Shown here: in pieces, positions 1 through 11,770 of the stretch
Position numbering within the stretch: position 1 is the first letter of the stretch
How the letters are laid out: every line of letters starts with the position of its first letter
Assembly (NCBI RefSeq): GCF_014651035.1
Contig: NZ_BMWC01000001.1
Span: 1,209,581 to 1,273,580, forward strand
Direction: 5' to 3'
Length of the DNA: 64,000 bases
From: Streptomyces lomondensis
GTDB lineage: Bacteria > Actinomycetota > Actinomycetes > Streptomycetales > Streptomycetaceae
Position numbers and translations under genes: made by a program
The notes under the pieces: generated by a model
The model's database searches: none
Told to the model about the DNA's origin: nothing
Seen by the model: only the letters and a program-made list of their open reading frames with translations

Positions 1-22
1 GGCCAGAAGGAGCTTTTCACCC

Positions 23-1063
23 GTGGCGTCCCACCGTCGTCCGAAGCAGCCGAGCCGCGCACGTGTGACCGTGCTGACCACCGCCGCCGCCGCTGCCGTC
101 GCCTTCAGCTCGCAGGCCGCCAACGCCGCCCCCAGCGAGAAGCCGAGCAAGGACGAGGTCAAGGCCAAGGTCGACAAGCTCTACGAGGAGGCCGAGCAGG
201 CCACCGAGAAGTACAACGGGGCCAAGGAGAAGCAGGAGAAGCTCCAGAAGGAGATCTCCACCATCCAGGACAACGTCGCCCGCGGCCAGGAGGAGCTCAA
301 CGAGCTGCGCGACAGCCTGGGCCTCGCCGCCGCGTCGCAGTACCGCACCGGCTCCATCGACCCCTCGGTGCAGCTCTTCCTCTCCTCGGACCCGGACGAC
401 TACCTCGACAAGGCCTCCACGCTCGACCAGTTGAGCAGCCAGCAGGTCGAGGCGCTGAAGAAGGTCCAGGAGAAGCAGCGCGAACTCGCCCAGGAGCGCG
501 CCGAGGCCTCCGAGAAGCTCAAGGACCTCGCCTCCACCCGCGCCGAACTCGGCAAGAAGAAGAAGGAAGTCCAGGGCAAGCTCGCCTCCGCGCAGAAGCT
601 GCTCAACAGCCTCTCCGCCGCCGAGAAGGCCAAGCTGGCCGAGGAACAGAACCGCGCCAGCCGGGCCAGCGAGCGCGACGCCCTCACCGCCGACGTCCCG
701 CCCGGCTCCGGCCGCGCCGCCGCCGCCTTCGCCTTCGCCCAGAGCCAGCTCGGCAAGCCGTACGTCTACGGCGCCACCGGCATGAGCTCCTACGACTGCT
801 CCGGCCTCACCTCCCGGGCCTACGCGGCCGCCGGCGTGCAGATCCCGCGCACCTCCGAGGCGCAGACCACGATCGGCACCAAGATCTACTCGGTCAGCCA
901 GCTCAAGGTCGGCGACCTGGTCTTCTTCTTCAACGACCTGCACCACGTCGGCCTCTACGCCGGCAACGGGCAGATCATCCACGCCCCGCGCACCGGCACG
1001 GTCGTCCGCTACGAGTCGATGGACACCATCGGCGGCCCCTTCATGTTCGGCGTCCGGGTCTGA
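23..1063 (+). CDS. NlpC/P60 family secreted peptidoglycan hydrolase (first of a tandem pair)
   Basis: Predicted secreted endopeptidase that cuts peptide stems of peptidoglycan. Residues 1-36 form a signal peptide (basic start, Ala-rich core, cleavage near AANA). Residues about 40-220 are a Glu/Lys/Gln/Ala-rich coiled coil. The C-terminal NlpC/P60 domain carries the catalytic Cys259 in DCSG and His308 and His320 (HHVGLY and IIHAP contexts). The GTG start follows a clear AGAAGGAG at bases 5-12, so the gene is complete although it lies at the window edge. The architecture matches actinobacterial RipA/RipC-type hydrolases. The next gene is a paralogue, with DDPDDYLDKAS shared in the coiled coil. 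The exact bond cleaved cannot be read from sequence. Confidence 0.93.
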   Translation: MASHRRPKQPSRARVTVLTTAAAAAVAFSSQAANAAPSEKPSKDEVKAKVDKLYEEAEQATEKYNGAKEKQEKLQKEISTIQDNVARGQEELNELRDSLGLAAASQYRTGSIDPSVQLFLSSDPDDYLDKASTLDQLSSQQVEALKKVQEKQRELAQERAEASEKLKDLASTRAELGKKKKEVQGKLASAQKLLNSLSAAEKAKLAEEQNRASRASERDALTADVPPGSGRAAAAFAFAQSQLGKPYVYGATGMSSYDCSGLTSRAYAAAGVQIPRTSEAQTTIGTKIYSVSQLKVGDLVFFFNDLHHVGLYAGNGQIIHAPRTGTVVRYESMDTIGGPFMFGVRV

Positions 1064-1142
1064 CCTCCGCTCCCCGGCGTCTCCAAGATCAGCACGCCGT
1101 ATCCGCCGTTCGGGCGAATCGCGGCAGCTCCGAGTGAGCCCA

Positions 1143-1176
1143 CGCCCCGCCAGTGACCTGCGTCACTGGCGGGGCG
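1143..1176. terminator. Perfect stem-loop between the two NlpC/P60 genes
   Basis: A 15-bp perfect inverted repeat (1143-1157 and 1162-1176) with a CTGC tetraloop lies 80 bp after the first hydrolase gene and about 100 bp before the second. There is no U tract, which is usual for Streptomyces terminators. It suggests that the two paralogues are separate transcription units. Confidence 0.75.
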
Positions 1177-1273
1177 TCGTGCCGCATACCCACGGATGGT
1201 CGTTGGCGGCCCCCTGCCGCAGGGCTACTGTCTGCCGCGTTCCAGTCCGCCAGCGGAAGGAGAGCGGCTTCCC

Positions 1274-2287
1274 GTGGGGTCCCATCAACGCCTTGCACCG
1301 TCCGGGTTCGACCGGGGCGCCGGTGTCGCGGTCAGCCTCCTGTCCGTCGCGGCCGCCGCCCTGGGCGCGGTACCGGTCGCCGCCGCACCGCACGACGACA
1401 CCCGGGCCAGGGTGGACCGGCTCTACACGCAGGCCGAGAAGGCGACCGAGGCCTACAACGAGGCCGACGAGCGCGCCGACGCACTGCGCGAGGAGGTCGG
1501 CACCGCCCGGGACCGGATCGCCCGGCAGCAGCAGCGCATCAACACCATGCGGGACTCGCTCGGTTCGCTCGCCGGCGCCCAGTACCGCTCGGGCGGCATC
1601 GACCCGGCCCTCGCCCTGCTGTTCGCCGACGACCCGGACGACTACCTCGACAAGGCCTCCCGGCTGGACCGCATCACCGCCCACCAGGCCGGCGAGCTGA
1701 AGGAGCTCCAGGACGCCATGCGCGAACTCGCCCAGGACCGTGAGGAAGCCGCCGGCAAGCTGCGCGAACTGGAGAGGAGCCGCAAGGCCGTCGCCGCCCA
1801 CAAGAAGACCGTCGAGCGGAAGCTCGCCGCGGCCCGGCGGCTGCTCAACTCCCTGCCGGACGCCGAGCGCGAGGCCTACGCCCGCGCCTCCCGCTCCGGC
1901 CGCACCGGCATGCCCGACCTCGGAAGCGCCACCGCCGCCTCGGGCCGCGGGGCCGCCGCCGTCGCCGCCGCCCGCAGCGCGCTCGGCAGGCCCTACGTCT
2001 GGGGCGCCAACGGGCCCACCGGCTTCGACTGTTCGGGCCTGATGCAGTGGTCGTACGCGCAGGCCGGGATCTCCCTGCCGCGCACCTCGCAGGCCCAGCG
2101 GTACGCCGGCCGGCAGGTCCCGCTGTCCGAGGCGCGCCCCGGTGACCTGGTCGTCTACCGGGCCGACGCCAGCCATGTCGGGATGTACATGGGCAACGGC
2201 CAGGTCATCCACGCGCCTTACCCCGGCGCGCCCGTGCGCTACGACCCGGTCGGGATGATGCCCGTCTCGTCGGTCACCAGGGTCTGA
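1274..2287 (+). CDS. NlpC/P60 family secreted peptidoglycan hydrolase (second of a tandem pair)
   Basis: Paralogue of the preceding gene with the same plan: an export signal in the first ~35 residues, a long charged coiled coil, and an NlpC/P60 catalytic domain with Cys253 (DCSG), His301 (SHVGMY) and His313 (VIHAP). An upstream in-frame start exists at 1196, but the GTG at 1274 follows GGAAGGAGAG (1255-1264) and gives an N-terminus like that of the first copy (ASHRR versus GSHQR), so it is preferred. The product is about 337 aa. The pair probably arose by duplication. Both should act outside the cell on peptidoglycan, with the coiled coil perhaps controlling access or partner binding. Confidence 0.92.
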   Translation: MGSHQRLAPSGFDRGAGVAVSLLSVAAAALGAVPVAAAPHDDTRARVDRLYTQAEKATEAYNEADERADALREEVGTARDRIARQQQRINTMRDSLGSLAGAQYRSGGIDPALALLFADDPDDYLDKASRLDRITAHQAGELKELQDAMRELAQDREEAAGKLRELERSRKAVAAHKKTVERKLAAARRLLNSLPDAEREAYARASRSGRTGMPDLGSATAASGRGAAAVAAARSALGRPYVWGANGPTGFDCSGLMQWSYAQAGISLPRTSQAQRYAGRQVPLSEARPGDLVVYRADASHVGMYMGNGQVIHAPYPGAPVRYDPVGMMPVSSVTRV

Positions 2288-2320
2288 CCGGCGCGGCCCC
2301 GCGCCCGTACGATCGGGAAC

Positions 2321-3505
2321 GTGGCTGGTCGAAGGTCGGGGTCCGGGGTGGTGGCGCTCGTTCTGCTGCTCGTCGCCCTGGTCGGGTGCGGCGGGCCGTC
2401 CGCCGCCGACAGGGCCACGGCCGACGTCCAGCGGCTCCTGGACCGGCGGGCCGCGGCGGTCCTCGACCGCGACGAGCGGGCCTACGAACGGACGGGCGCC
2501 GGGGGCGATTTCGCCCGGCTGCGCGCGGTGCCCCTGGCCGACTGGTCCTACCGCGTGACCGGACTGCACCGCACCGGCGACACGGCCACCGCCGACGCCG
2601 AACTGCGCTACCGCGTCGCGGGACACGACCGGGCGCCGGTGACCGCCGGGCGCACCCTGCGGCTCAGCCGGGACGCGGCCGGGCGATGGTCCGTGGACGC
2701 CGACCGGCCCGCGAGGAAGTCCGTCCAGCAGCTGTGGGACCAGGGGGCGGTGCAGGTCGTCCGGGGCGCGCACAGCCTCGTCCTCGGCGTCGGGCAGTCC
2801 GGCCGGTCGCTGCGCGACTTCGCGGACCTGGCCGACCGCGCGGTGCCCGCCGTGTCGGACGCGTGGGGCACGGACTGGAGCCGGCGGGTCGTCGTGCTCG
2901 TACCGAAGTCACTGGAGGCGATGGCGGGGCTGCTCGGCTCGCCCGCCTCCTCCTACCGCGGGATCGCCGCCGTCACCACCGGCGAGACGGGCGCGCCGCA
3001 CCGGGCGGCGGCGGACCGGATCATCGTCAACCCGGACGCGTTCGCCCTCCTCGGCGGGCTCGGCGAGCAGGTCGTCGTCACGCACGAGACGACCCATGTC
3101 GCCACCCGCGCCGCCACCACCGCCGCCACGCCGCTGTGGCTGTCCGAGGGCTACGCCGACTGGGTCGGCTACCGCGCCGCCGGCCGCACCCCTGCCGAGG
3201 CCGCGCCCGAGCTGTCCCGGGCGGTGGGCACGGGCCGGATCCCGGCCGCGCTCCCGGACGACGAGGACTTCGGCTTCACCGGCGACGCGAGCCGCCTGGC
3301 CCGGGCCTACGAGAGCGGCTGGACGGCGTGCCGGCTGATCGCCGACCGCTGGGGCGAGTCGCGGCTGCGCGAGTTCTACCGGGCCGTCGGGGAGCACCGG
3401 GAGCGGGCCGGGGCGGTGGAGGAGGCGATGCGGGAAGTGCTGGGCACGACGCCGGAGGCCTTCACGGCGGAGTGGCGGGAGTATCTGCGGACTCAGCTGG
3501 GCTGA
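2321..3505 (+). CDS. Lipoprotein with gluzincin-type zinc metallopeptidase motif
   Basis: Residues 1-23 form a lipoprotein signal with a lipobox ending in Cys23 (LVGC), so the protein should be anchored to the outer face of the membrane. Residues about 30-130 resemble a small extracellular alpha/beta domain. The later half holds HETTH at residues 255-259, an HExxH zinc motif, followed by SEGYADW with Glu276 placed as third ligand, the pattern of MA-clan gluzincins. The GTG start is 33 bp after the preceding hydrolase gene. The 3' end overlaps the convergent padR gene by 13 bp. Peptidase activity is inferred from the intact motif; no substrate is known. Confidence 0.82.
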   Translation: MAGRRSGSGVVALVLLLVALVGCGGPSAADRATADVQRLLDRRAAAVLDRDERAYERTGAGGDFARLRAVPLADWSYRVTGLHRTGDTATADAELRYRVAGHDRAPVTAGRTLRLSRDAAGRWSVDADRPARKSVQQLWDQGAVQVVRGAHSLVLGVGQSGRSLRDFADLADRAVPAVSDAWGTDWSRRVVVLVPKSLEAMAGLLGSPASSYRGIAAVTTGETGAPHRAAADRIIVNPDAFALLGGLGEQVVVTHETTHVATRAATTAATPLWLSEGYADWVGYRAAGRTPAEAAPELSRAVGTGRIPAALPDDEDFGFTGDASRLARAYESGWTACRLIADRWGESRLREFYRAVGEHRERAGAVEEAMREVLGTTPEAFTAEWREYLRTQLG

Positions 3506-4023
3506 TCCAGCAGCTCGATGGCCTCCCGCAGCCAGGCCCGTTCCGCCTCGCCCGTCGCCCGGGCGACCCGCAGCATGCCCTGGCGGAACAGGTCGTCCGC
3601 CTCCTCGGCCCGGACCGGCTTGCCGGAGTCGTAGAAGAAGCTCGTCGGTGTGTCCAGGAAGTCCAGCCTGCGGCGCAGCACCGCGGCCTGCTCGTGCCGG
3701 TCGGGCAGGTGGCGCAGGAACGCCAGGACCGTGTTGAAGCGGACCTGGTCGGTGATCTCGGTCTGCTTCGGACGGCGCAGCCGCTCCAGCAGCTCCGCGC
3801 GGCCCTGGTCGGTGAGGGCGAGGATCCGGCGCGGGGCGGCGCTCGCCCCCGGTTCGGTGTGCTGGTCGAGCAGGCCCGCCCCGACCAGGCGCGTGATCGC
3901 CGGGTAGAGCGCGCCGTCGCTGACCGGCCGGACGTGTCCGGTCAGCGCCTTGATGCGCTCCTTCAGCTCATAGCCGTGCAGGGGCTCCTCGGCCAGAAAG
4001 CCCAGGATCGACAGCTCCAGCAT
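3493..4023 (-). CDS. PadR family transcriptional regulator
   Basis: A 176-aa PadR-type repressor. The N-terminal winged helix (LGFLAEEPLHGYELKERI, then DGALYPAITRLVGAGLL) is the PadR signature, and the C-terminal helices form the dimerisation domain. The ATG follows an excellent AAGGAGG. It is divergent from a MATE efflux gene, and the roughly 100 bp between them contain strong palindromic repeats. The likely job is ligand-relieved repression of the efflux gene and of itself, as for other PadR/efflux pairs. The ligand is unknown. Confidence 0.93.
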   Translation of the reverse strand: MLELSILGFLAEEPLHGYELKERIKALTGHVRPVSDGALYPAITRLVGAGLLDQHTEPGASAAPRRILALTDQGRAELLERLRRPKQTEITDQVRFNTVLAFLRHLPDRHEQAAVLRRRLDFLDTPTSFFYDSGKPVRAEEADDLFRQGMLRVARATGEAERAWLREAIELLDQPS

Positions 4024-4052
4024 GGTCCTCCTTGCGGGCGTGTACCGAGCAT

Positions 4053-4091
4053 GCTACCTCTTATCGAGCTACCTCTAACCGAGGTAGCTCG
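4053..4091. promoter_or_regulatory. Candidate PadR operator: palindrome plus direct repeat
   Basis: Between padR and the MATE gene lies an 11-bp perfect inverted repeat (CGAGCTACCTC at 4065-4075, GAGGTAGCTCG at 4081-4091, 5-nt spacer). The left element GCTACCTC also occurs at 4053, 15 bp upstream of its second occurrence at 4068. The position and symmetry suggest a double operator covering the start of padR and the promoter of the pump. It differs from the ATGT-N8-ACAT site known for some PadR proteins. Confidence 0.6.
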
Positions 4092-4127
4092 GATCGAGGG
4101 TTCGTCACGACTCGGGGGGACACCACC

Positions 4128-5453
4128 GTGAACGCCCACCGCGAGCAGCTGCTCCTGCTCGCCCGCCCCGTCTACGTCTCGCTCCTGGCCTCCGTCGCCG
4201 CCGGGATCATCAACACCGTCTGGGTCGCCCGGCTGGGCGGCCCGGCCGTGGCCGCCGTGGCCGTGGCGACCACCACGGAGAACGTGCTGCTCGGCATCGC
4301 CCTGGTCTTCGGCTCCGGCACGACCGTGCTGGTCGCACACGCCCGGGGCGCCCGCGATCCCGGCGCCGTCCGGGCCGCCGTGCGCGGCGGATGGGCGCTG
4401 TGGGCACTGGTGACACCGGCGGTGGTGGCCTGCGGGCTGCTGGGGCGCGAACCGCTGGCCCGGCTGGTGCTGGGCGGGGCCGACAGCGCCGCCCTCCCGC
4501 TCGCCGTCGCCTACTTCACGCTCTCCATGCCCGGCATGGCCGTCTTCTTCGCCCAGCAGCTCGTCGACGGCATCCTCAAGGGCACCGGCGACACCCGCAC
4601 CCCGATGCGCCTCGCCCTGCTGTCCAACGGCATGATCCTGGCCCTCGACCCGTTCCTCATCCACCTCTGCGGCGTCCAAGGAGCCGCCGCCTCCACGGTG
4701 CTGTGCCGGTCCGTCGCGCTCGGGGCCGGGCTCGTCGCGGTCCGGCGCAACGCACTGCTGCGGAGCGCCCGCGGTGCGGCACCGGGGGAGTCCCTGGCCG
4801 TCTCCCTGCGCCGGACGCTGTCGACCGGCCTGCCCATGTCCGCCGACTTCACCGTGCGGCAGGCGGGTGCCCTGGTCCTGGTCGCGATCGTGGCGCGGCT
4901 CGGGGTGACGGCGGTGGCCGCGTACGCGATCGCCTACAAGGTCCTGTACCTGGCGACCATGGCCTTCTACGCGATCCGCCAGGCCGCCTCCATCCACACC
5001 GCGCACCTGCGCGGAGCGGGGAAGGACGAGCGGCGGGCGATCGGGCGGCAGGCCGTGCTCCTCTCCGGCGCCCTCGGGCTCACCGCGGCCGTGCTCCTGG
5101 CCGTCACCGCGCCCTGGATCATGGCCGCCTTCGGCGCCGGGCCCGGGGTCGCGCGCGAGGGTGTGCTGTTCCTGCGCTGCGTCGGGCCCTATCTGGTGCT
5201 GCTGGGCTGCCTCATCGCGCTCGGCGGGGTCTTCGAGGGCAGCGGGGGAGCCTCGGTGCTGCTGCGGGTGACCGTCCTCGGGACGGCCGTCCAGCTGGGA
5301 CTGGCGTACGCCCTGACCGGGCTCGGGCTGCCCGGGGTGTGCCTCGCGCTGGCGCTCGCGGCGGGGGTGCAGTGCGCGCTGGCGGGGCTGCTGTTCCGGC
5401 GGGCGGCGGCTCAGGAGGAGACGGGGGTCTCGTCGCCGGTGCGGGCGGGCTGA
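4128..5453 (+). CDS. MATE family multidrug efflux transporter
   Basis: About 441 aa with some twelve hydrophobic segments arranged as two six-helix halves. The MATE signature GTGDTRTPM follows the fourth to fifth helix. The predicted role is drug or metabolite export by cation antiport across the cytoplasmic membrane. Earlier in-frame starts exist from 4032, but they would run through the padR operator region, and GTG 4128 sits just after GGGGGGA and starts directly at the hydrophobic protein. It is divergent from padR, which probably controls it. The 3' end overlaps the convergent GT87 gene by 43 bp. Confidence 0.92.
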   Translation: MNAHREQLLLLARPVYVSLLASVAAGIINTVWVARLGGPAVAAVAVATTTENVLLGIALVFGSGTTVLVAHARGARDPGAVRAAVRGGWALWALVTPAVVACGLLGREPLARLVLGGADSAALPLAVAYFTLSMPGMAVFFAQQLVDGILKGTGDTRTPMRLALLSNGMILALDPFLIHLCGVQGAAASTVLCRSVALGAGLVAVRRNALLRSARGAAPGESLAVSLRRTLSTGLPMSADFTVRQAGALVLVAIVARLGVTAVAAYAIAYKVLYLATMAFYAIRQAASIHTAHLRGAGKDERRAIGRQAVLLSGALGLTAAVLLAVTAPWIMAAFGAGPGVAREGVLFLRCVGPYLVLLGCLIALGGVFEGSGGASVLLRVTVLGTAVQLGLAYALTGLGLPGVCLALALAAGVQCALAGLLFRRAAAQEETGVSSPVRAG

Positions 5454-6649
5454 GAAGGCACGGGAGCGGGGAGGGTGCGCGGGACCGTCGCACGCCACAG
5501 GGCGCGGGCCGCGAGGAGTGCGGCGGCCACCAGGAGGCCGTTGCGCAGGAACAGCAGGGTGAGCCCGAGGCCGTCGCTGGCCACGACGTTGGCGAAGTAC
5601 AGCGGGAACTCCAGCACCGTCACGAAGCACGCCACCAGCACCAGGACGACCGGCAGCCGCATCCGGCTCCCCGGGAAGTACAGGCACACCGCCGCCAGCC
5701 CGACCAGCCACACCATGTACTGCGGGCTGATCACCCGGCTGGTGGTGGTGAACATCAGCACCGCCACGAAGGCCGCGTCGGCGACCGTGTGCTCCTCGAA
5801 GCGCCGGGCCAGCAGCCGCCACAGCACCAGCCAGCCGAAGGCCGCCCCCGTCAGGAACAGCGCGGCCGTGCTCACCTCGCTCACATACGGCCCGAGGAAC
5901 TCGATCGAGCCGTAGTTCAGCTTCACCTCGCCCCGCCAGCCGAAGTGCCGGGCGACATGGAAGACCAGCGCGCCCAGTGACTCCACCTCGGTGCCCCGGT
6001 CGCGCTGGAAGGTCAGGAAGGCGAACGCGCCCGGCATGGCCAGGGCGAACACGCCGGTCACGGCGGCGCCGGTCACCAGGGCCGACACCCAGGCGCTGCG
6101 CCTGCGGGCGGCCAGCAGCAGCATCGCCGGCCACACCTTCAGCAGGGCGCCGAAGGCGGCCAGGGCCCCCATCGCCTTCGGGTGCCGGGCGCCCGCGAGC
6201 AGCGCCGCCACGGCCACCGCCGTGACCATCACGTCGTAGCGCGCGTACACCGTCGGCCCGAGCAGCGGCACGCCGATCACCCATACCCAGGCGCCGCGCA
6301 GCGACCGGCCCGGGCGGCGTCCCGCGAACGTCAGCAGCGCCAGCACGGCCAGGTCGGTGACGCAGACCAGGACGAAGAAGGCGGTCGCGTACTCCAGGAA
6401 GGGCAGCAGCGCGGGGGAGAGGATCGCCAGGGCGGCGGCGGGCGGGTACTGCCAGGTGACGTCCTCGAGAGGGAACGTTCCGGTGCGCAGGACGTCGTAC
6501 CAGCCCTGGTAGATCACGTGCACGTCGCTCGTGACGTCCGGGCCCGGGAAGACGTACACCTTCAGCACGAACAGCAGCAGCACCAGCCTCGTGAGACACC
6601 AGATCACCGGCAGCCATGCCAGGGACCGCCCCGCGCCCGTCGTCTTCAC
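5411..6649 (-). CDS. GT87 family polyprenol-phosphate-mannose-dependent mannosyltransferase (DUF2029)
   Basis: A 412-aa polytopic membrane protein with about ten helices, a GT-C fold glycosyltransferase of family GT87. The first external loop (after residue 35) has the acidic residues and the QYPP motif typical of the family. In mycobacteria the related Rv2181 adds alpha-1,2-mannose branches to lipomannan and lipoarabinomannan using polyprenyl-phosphate mannose. The divergent pimB-type gene next door supports a role in mannosylated lipids or glycans. GTG start at 6649. Substrate specificity in Streptomyces is inferred only. Confidence 0.85.
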   Translation of the reverse strand: MKTTGAGRSLAWLPVIWCLTRLVLLLFVLKVYVFPGPDVTSDVHVIYQGWYDVLRTGTFPLEDVTWQYPPAAALAILSPALLPFLEYATAFFVLVCVTDLAVLALLTFAGRRPGRSLRGAWVWVIGVPLLGPTVYARYDVMVTAVAVAALLAGARHPKAMGALAAFGALLKVWPAMLLLAARRRSAWVSALVTGAAVTGVFALAMPGAFAFLTFQRDRGTEVESLGALVFHVARHFGWRGEVKLNYGSIEFLGPYVSEVSTAALFLTGAAFGWLVLWRLLARRFEEHTVADAAFVAVLMFTTTSRVISPQYMVWLVGLAAVCLYFPGSRMRLPVVLVLVACFVTVLEFPLYFANVVASDGLGLTLLFLRNGLLVAAALLAARALWRATVPRTLPAPVPSQPARTGDETPVSS

Positions 6650-6768
6650 GTGATCCCTGCCCGTTCGCTGTGCCGTGTTGATGGGGCCATGATGGGCCCA
6701 CCGGCTGTGAGCGTGCCATACATGCTGCCGCGCATGGCCGTGCGGGGCGGTTCGGTAGGGTCGGCGGC

Positions 6769-9664
<2,896 letters not shown>

Positions 9665-9677
9665 ACGACCCCAGGGG

Positions 9678-11474
9678 TCACTTCGCGTAGATCGCCTCGA
9701 TCTCGTGCGCGTAGTCCTTCGCCACCACGTTCCGCTTCAGCTTCAACGAGGGCGTCAGGTGGCCCGACTCCTCCGTGAACTGGGAGGACAGAATGCGGAA
9801 CTTCCGCACCGATTCCGCCTTCGACACCGCGGCGTTGCCGTCGTCGACCGCCGCCTGGATCGCGGCCAGCAGGTCCGGGTCCTCGCACAGCGACGCCGCG
9901 GTGGAACCCGCCGGCTTGCCGTGGTCGGAGCACCAACGGCCCAGGAACTCCTCGTCGATGGTGACCAGCGCGCCCACGAACGGCCGCCCGTCGCCGACCA
10001 CCATGCACTCCGCGACCAGGGCGTGCGCCCGGATGCGGTCCTCGATCACGGCCGGGGCGACGTTCTTGCCGCCCGCGGTGACGATGATCTCCTTCTTGCG
10101 GCCGGTGATCCGGAGGTAGCCGTCCTCGTCGAGCGTGCCGATGTCGCCGGTGTGGAACCAGCCGTCGGCCAGCGCCTCCGCGGTCGCGCCGGGGTTGTTC
10201 CAGTACTCCTTGAACAGGTGCTCGCCGTGCAGCAGCACCTCGCCGTCGTCGGCGATCCGCACCACCGAGCCGGGCAGCGGCTGCCCGACCGTGCCGATCT
10301 TCTGCCGGTCCCAGGGGTTGAACGCCGTCGCAGCGCAGGACTCGGTCAGGCCGTAGCCCTCCAGGACCGTGAAGCCGATCCCGCGGAAGAAGTGCCCGAG
10401 CCGCTCGCCCAGCGGGGCGCCGCCGGAGATGGCGTACTCGCCCCGACCGCCGAGGACCGCGCGCAGCTTGCTGTAGACGAGCTTGTCGAACGTCCTGTGC
10501 TTGATCCGCAGGCCGAGGGACGGGCCCGAGGGGGTGTCCAGCGCCTTGCTGTACGCGATTGCCGTGTCGGCGGCCTTGTCGAAGATCTTGCCCTTGCCGT
10601 CGGCCTGCGCCTTGGCACGCGCCGAGTTGTAGACCTTCTCGAAGACGCGCGGCACACCCAGGATCAGGGTGGGGCGGAACGCGGCCAGCTCGTCGGTGAG
10701 GTTCTTGATGTCCGGGACGCAGCCGAGCTTGATCGGCGCCATCATCGGCGCGATCTGCACCAGCCGCCCGAAGACGTGCGCGAGCGGCAGGAAGAGCAGC
10801 ACCGAGCACTCGCCCGTGCGGAACAGCGGACGCAGCCGCTCCACGATGTTGCCGCACTCGGCGAAGAAGCTGCGGTGGGTGAGCACACAGCCCTTGGGGC
10901 GGCCGGTGGTGCCCGAGGTGTAGACGATGGTCGCCGGGTCGTCGGCCTTGGCGATCGAGCTGCGCTCCTCGACCGTCTCGTCCATGACGTCCTGGCCGAG
11001 CCGGCCCAGCTCGTCGAGGCCGCCGCCCTCGATCTGCCAGACGTGCTTGAGCGCCGGCAGCCGGTCGCGCACCGACTCGACGGCGGCCGTGTGGCCGTCC
11101 GTCTCCACGACGCAGGCGGTCGCGCCCGAGTCACCGAGGATCCACTGCACCTGCTCCGGCGAACTGGTCTCGTACACCGGCACGGTCACCGCGCCCGCGC
11201 TCCAGATCGCGAAGTCCAGCAGCGTCCACTCGTAGCGGGTGCGGGACATCAGGCCTACCCGGTCGCCCGGCTGGACCCCCGCGGCGATCAGCCCCTTCGC
11301 GGCCGTGCGCACCTCGGCGAGGAAGGCGGTGGCCGTGACGTCCTGCCAGGTGCCGCCGACCTTGCGGGCGATCACGGCGACGTCCGGGTGCTGCGCGGCG
11401 TTTCTGCGGACGATGTCGGTCAGATTTCCGTCCGCAGGGACCTCGTACAAAGCCGGAAGGCTGAACTCGCGCAA
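9678..11474 (-). CDS. fadD: Long-chain fatty-acid-CoA ligase (AMP-forming)
   Basis: A 598-aa ANL-superfamily enzyme that activates fatty acids with ATP and CoA. The AMP-binding P-loop-like motif YTSGTTGRPKGCVLTH lies near residue 180. GYGLTES follows, then a C-terminal TGD, GYLRITGRKKEII and the lysine-bearing end (PSLKLKRN). Its neighbourhood (PimB, SRPBCC, ArsA-like) matches that of mycobacterial fadD15 (Rv2187). The start is TTG at 11474, about 8 nt after GAGGAGC, giving an N-terminus at the usual family position. It is convergent with choA with only 13 bp between stop codons. Chain-length preference cannot be told. Confidence 0.92.
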   Translation of the reverse strand: MREFSLPALYEVPADGNLTDIVRRNAAQHPDVAVIARKVGGTWQDVTATAFLAEVRTAAKGLIAAGVQPGDRVGLMSRTRYEWTLLDFAIWSAGAVTVPVYETSSPEQVQWILGDSGATACVVETDGHTAAVESVRDRLPALKHVWQIEGGGLDELGRLGQDVMDETVEERSSIAKADDPATIVYTSGTTGRPKGCVLTHRSFFAECGNIVERLRPLFRTGECSVLLFLPLAHVFGRLVQIAPMMAPIKLGCVPDIKNLTDELAAFRPTLILGVPRVFEKVYNSARAKAQADGKGKIFDKAADTAIAYSKALDTPSGPSLGLRIKHRTFDKLVYSKLRAVLGGRGEYAISGGAPLGERLGHFFRGIGFTVLEGYGLTESCAATAFNPWDRQKIGTVGQPLPGSVVRIADDGEVLLHGEHLFKEYWNNPGATAEALADGWFHTGDIGTLDEDGYLRITGRKKEIIVTAGGKNVAPAVIEDRIRAHALVAECMVVGDGRPFVGALVTIDEEFLGRWCSDHGKPAGSTAASLCEDPDLLAAIQAAVDDGNAAVSKAESVRKFRILSSQFTEESGHLTPSLKLKRNVVAKDYAHEIEAIYAK

Positions 11475-11698
11475 GACTGCTGCTCCTCATAGGGCGCCGG
11501 CGCCACGACGGTGTGTGCTGCGACGGTGCGGTCCAAGGCTCGGGCGGGTACTCGGGCATTCACTTGTTGAAATGCAGAGCACGACTGGACTGCCCGGACG
11601 TTACCCGCCGGTATGGCGTCTCCGACAGGGGGTCCCGTCGAGATGTTCGCTGCGTCACACAGTTGGGTATTCCTTCGCGCACAGTAGTCCACGCACTA

Positions 11699-11712
11699 AC
11701 TGACTGGCCAGT
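11699..11712. promoter_or_regulatory. ACTGAC/CAGT palindrome in a divergent promoter region
   Basis: ACTGACTGGCCAGT, with a perfect 10-bp core ACTGGCCAGT (11703-11712), lies in the 296-bp gap between fadD (minus) and the phosphoesterase gene (plus). It is very like the TetR-type palindrome at 49117-49130, and TetR regulators of fatty-acid genes often bind such sites. Operator function is inferred. No other gene is visible in this gap. Confidence 0.4.
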
Positions 11713-11770
11713 AACCGCAGGTCCGGCCGCCACTGTTCACGTTTGCCGCACAGGCTTACGCTTGATCGTC

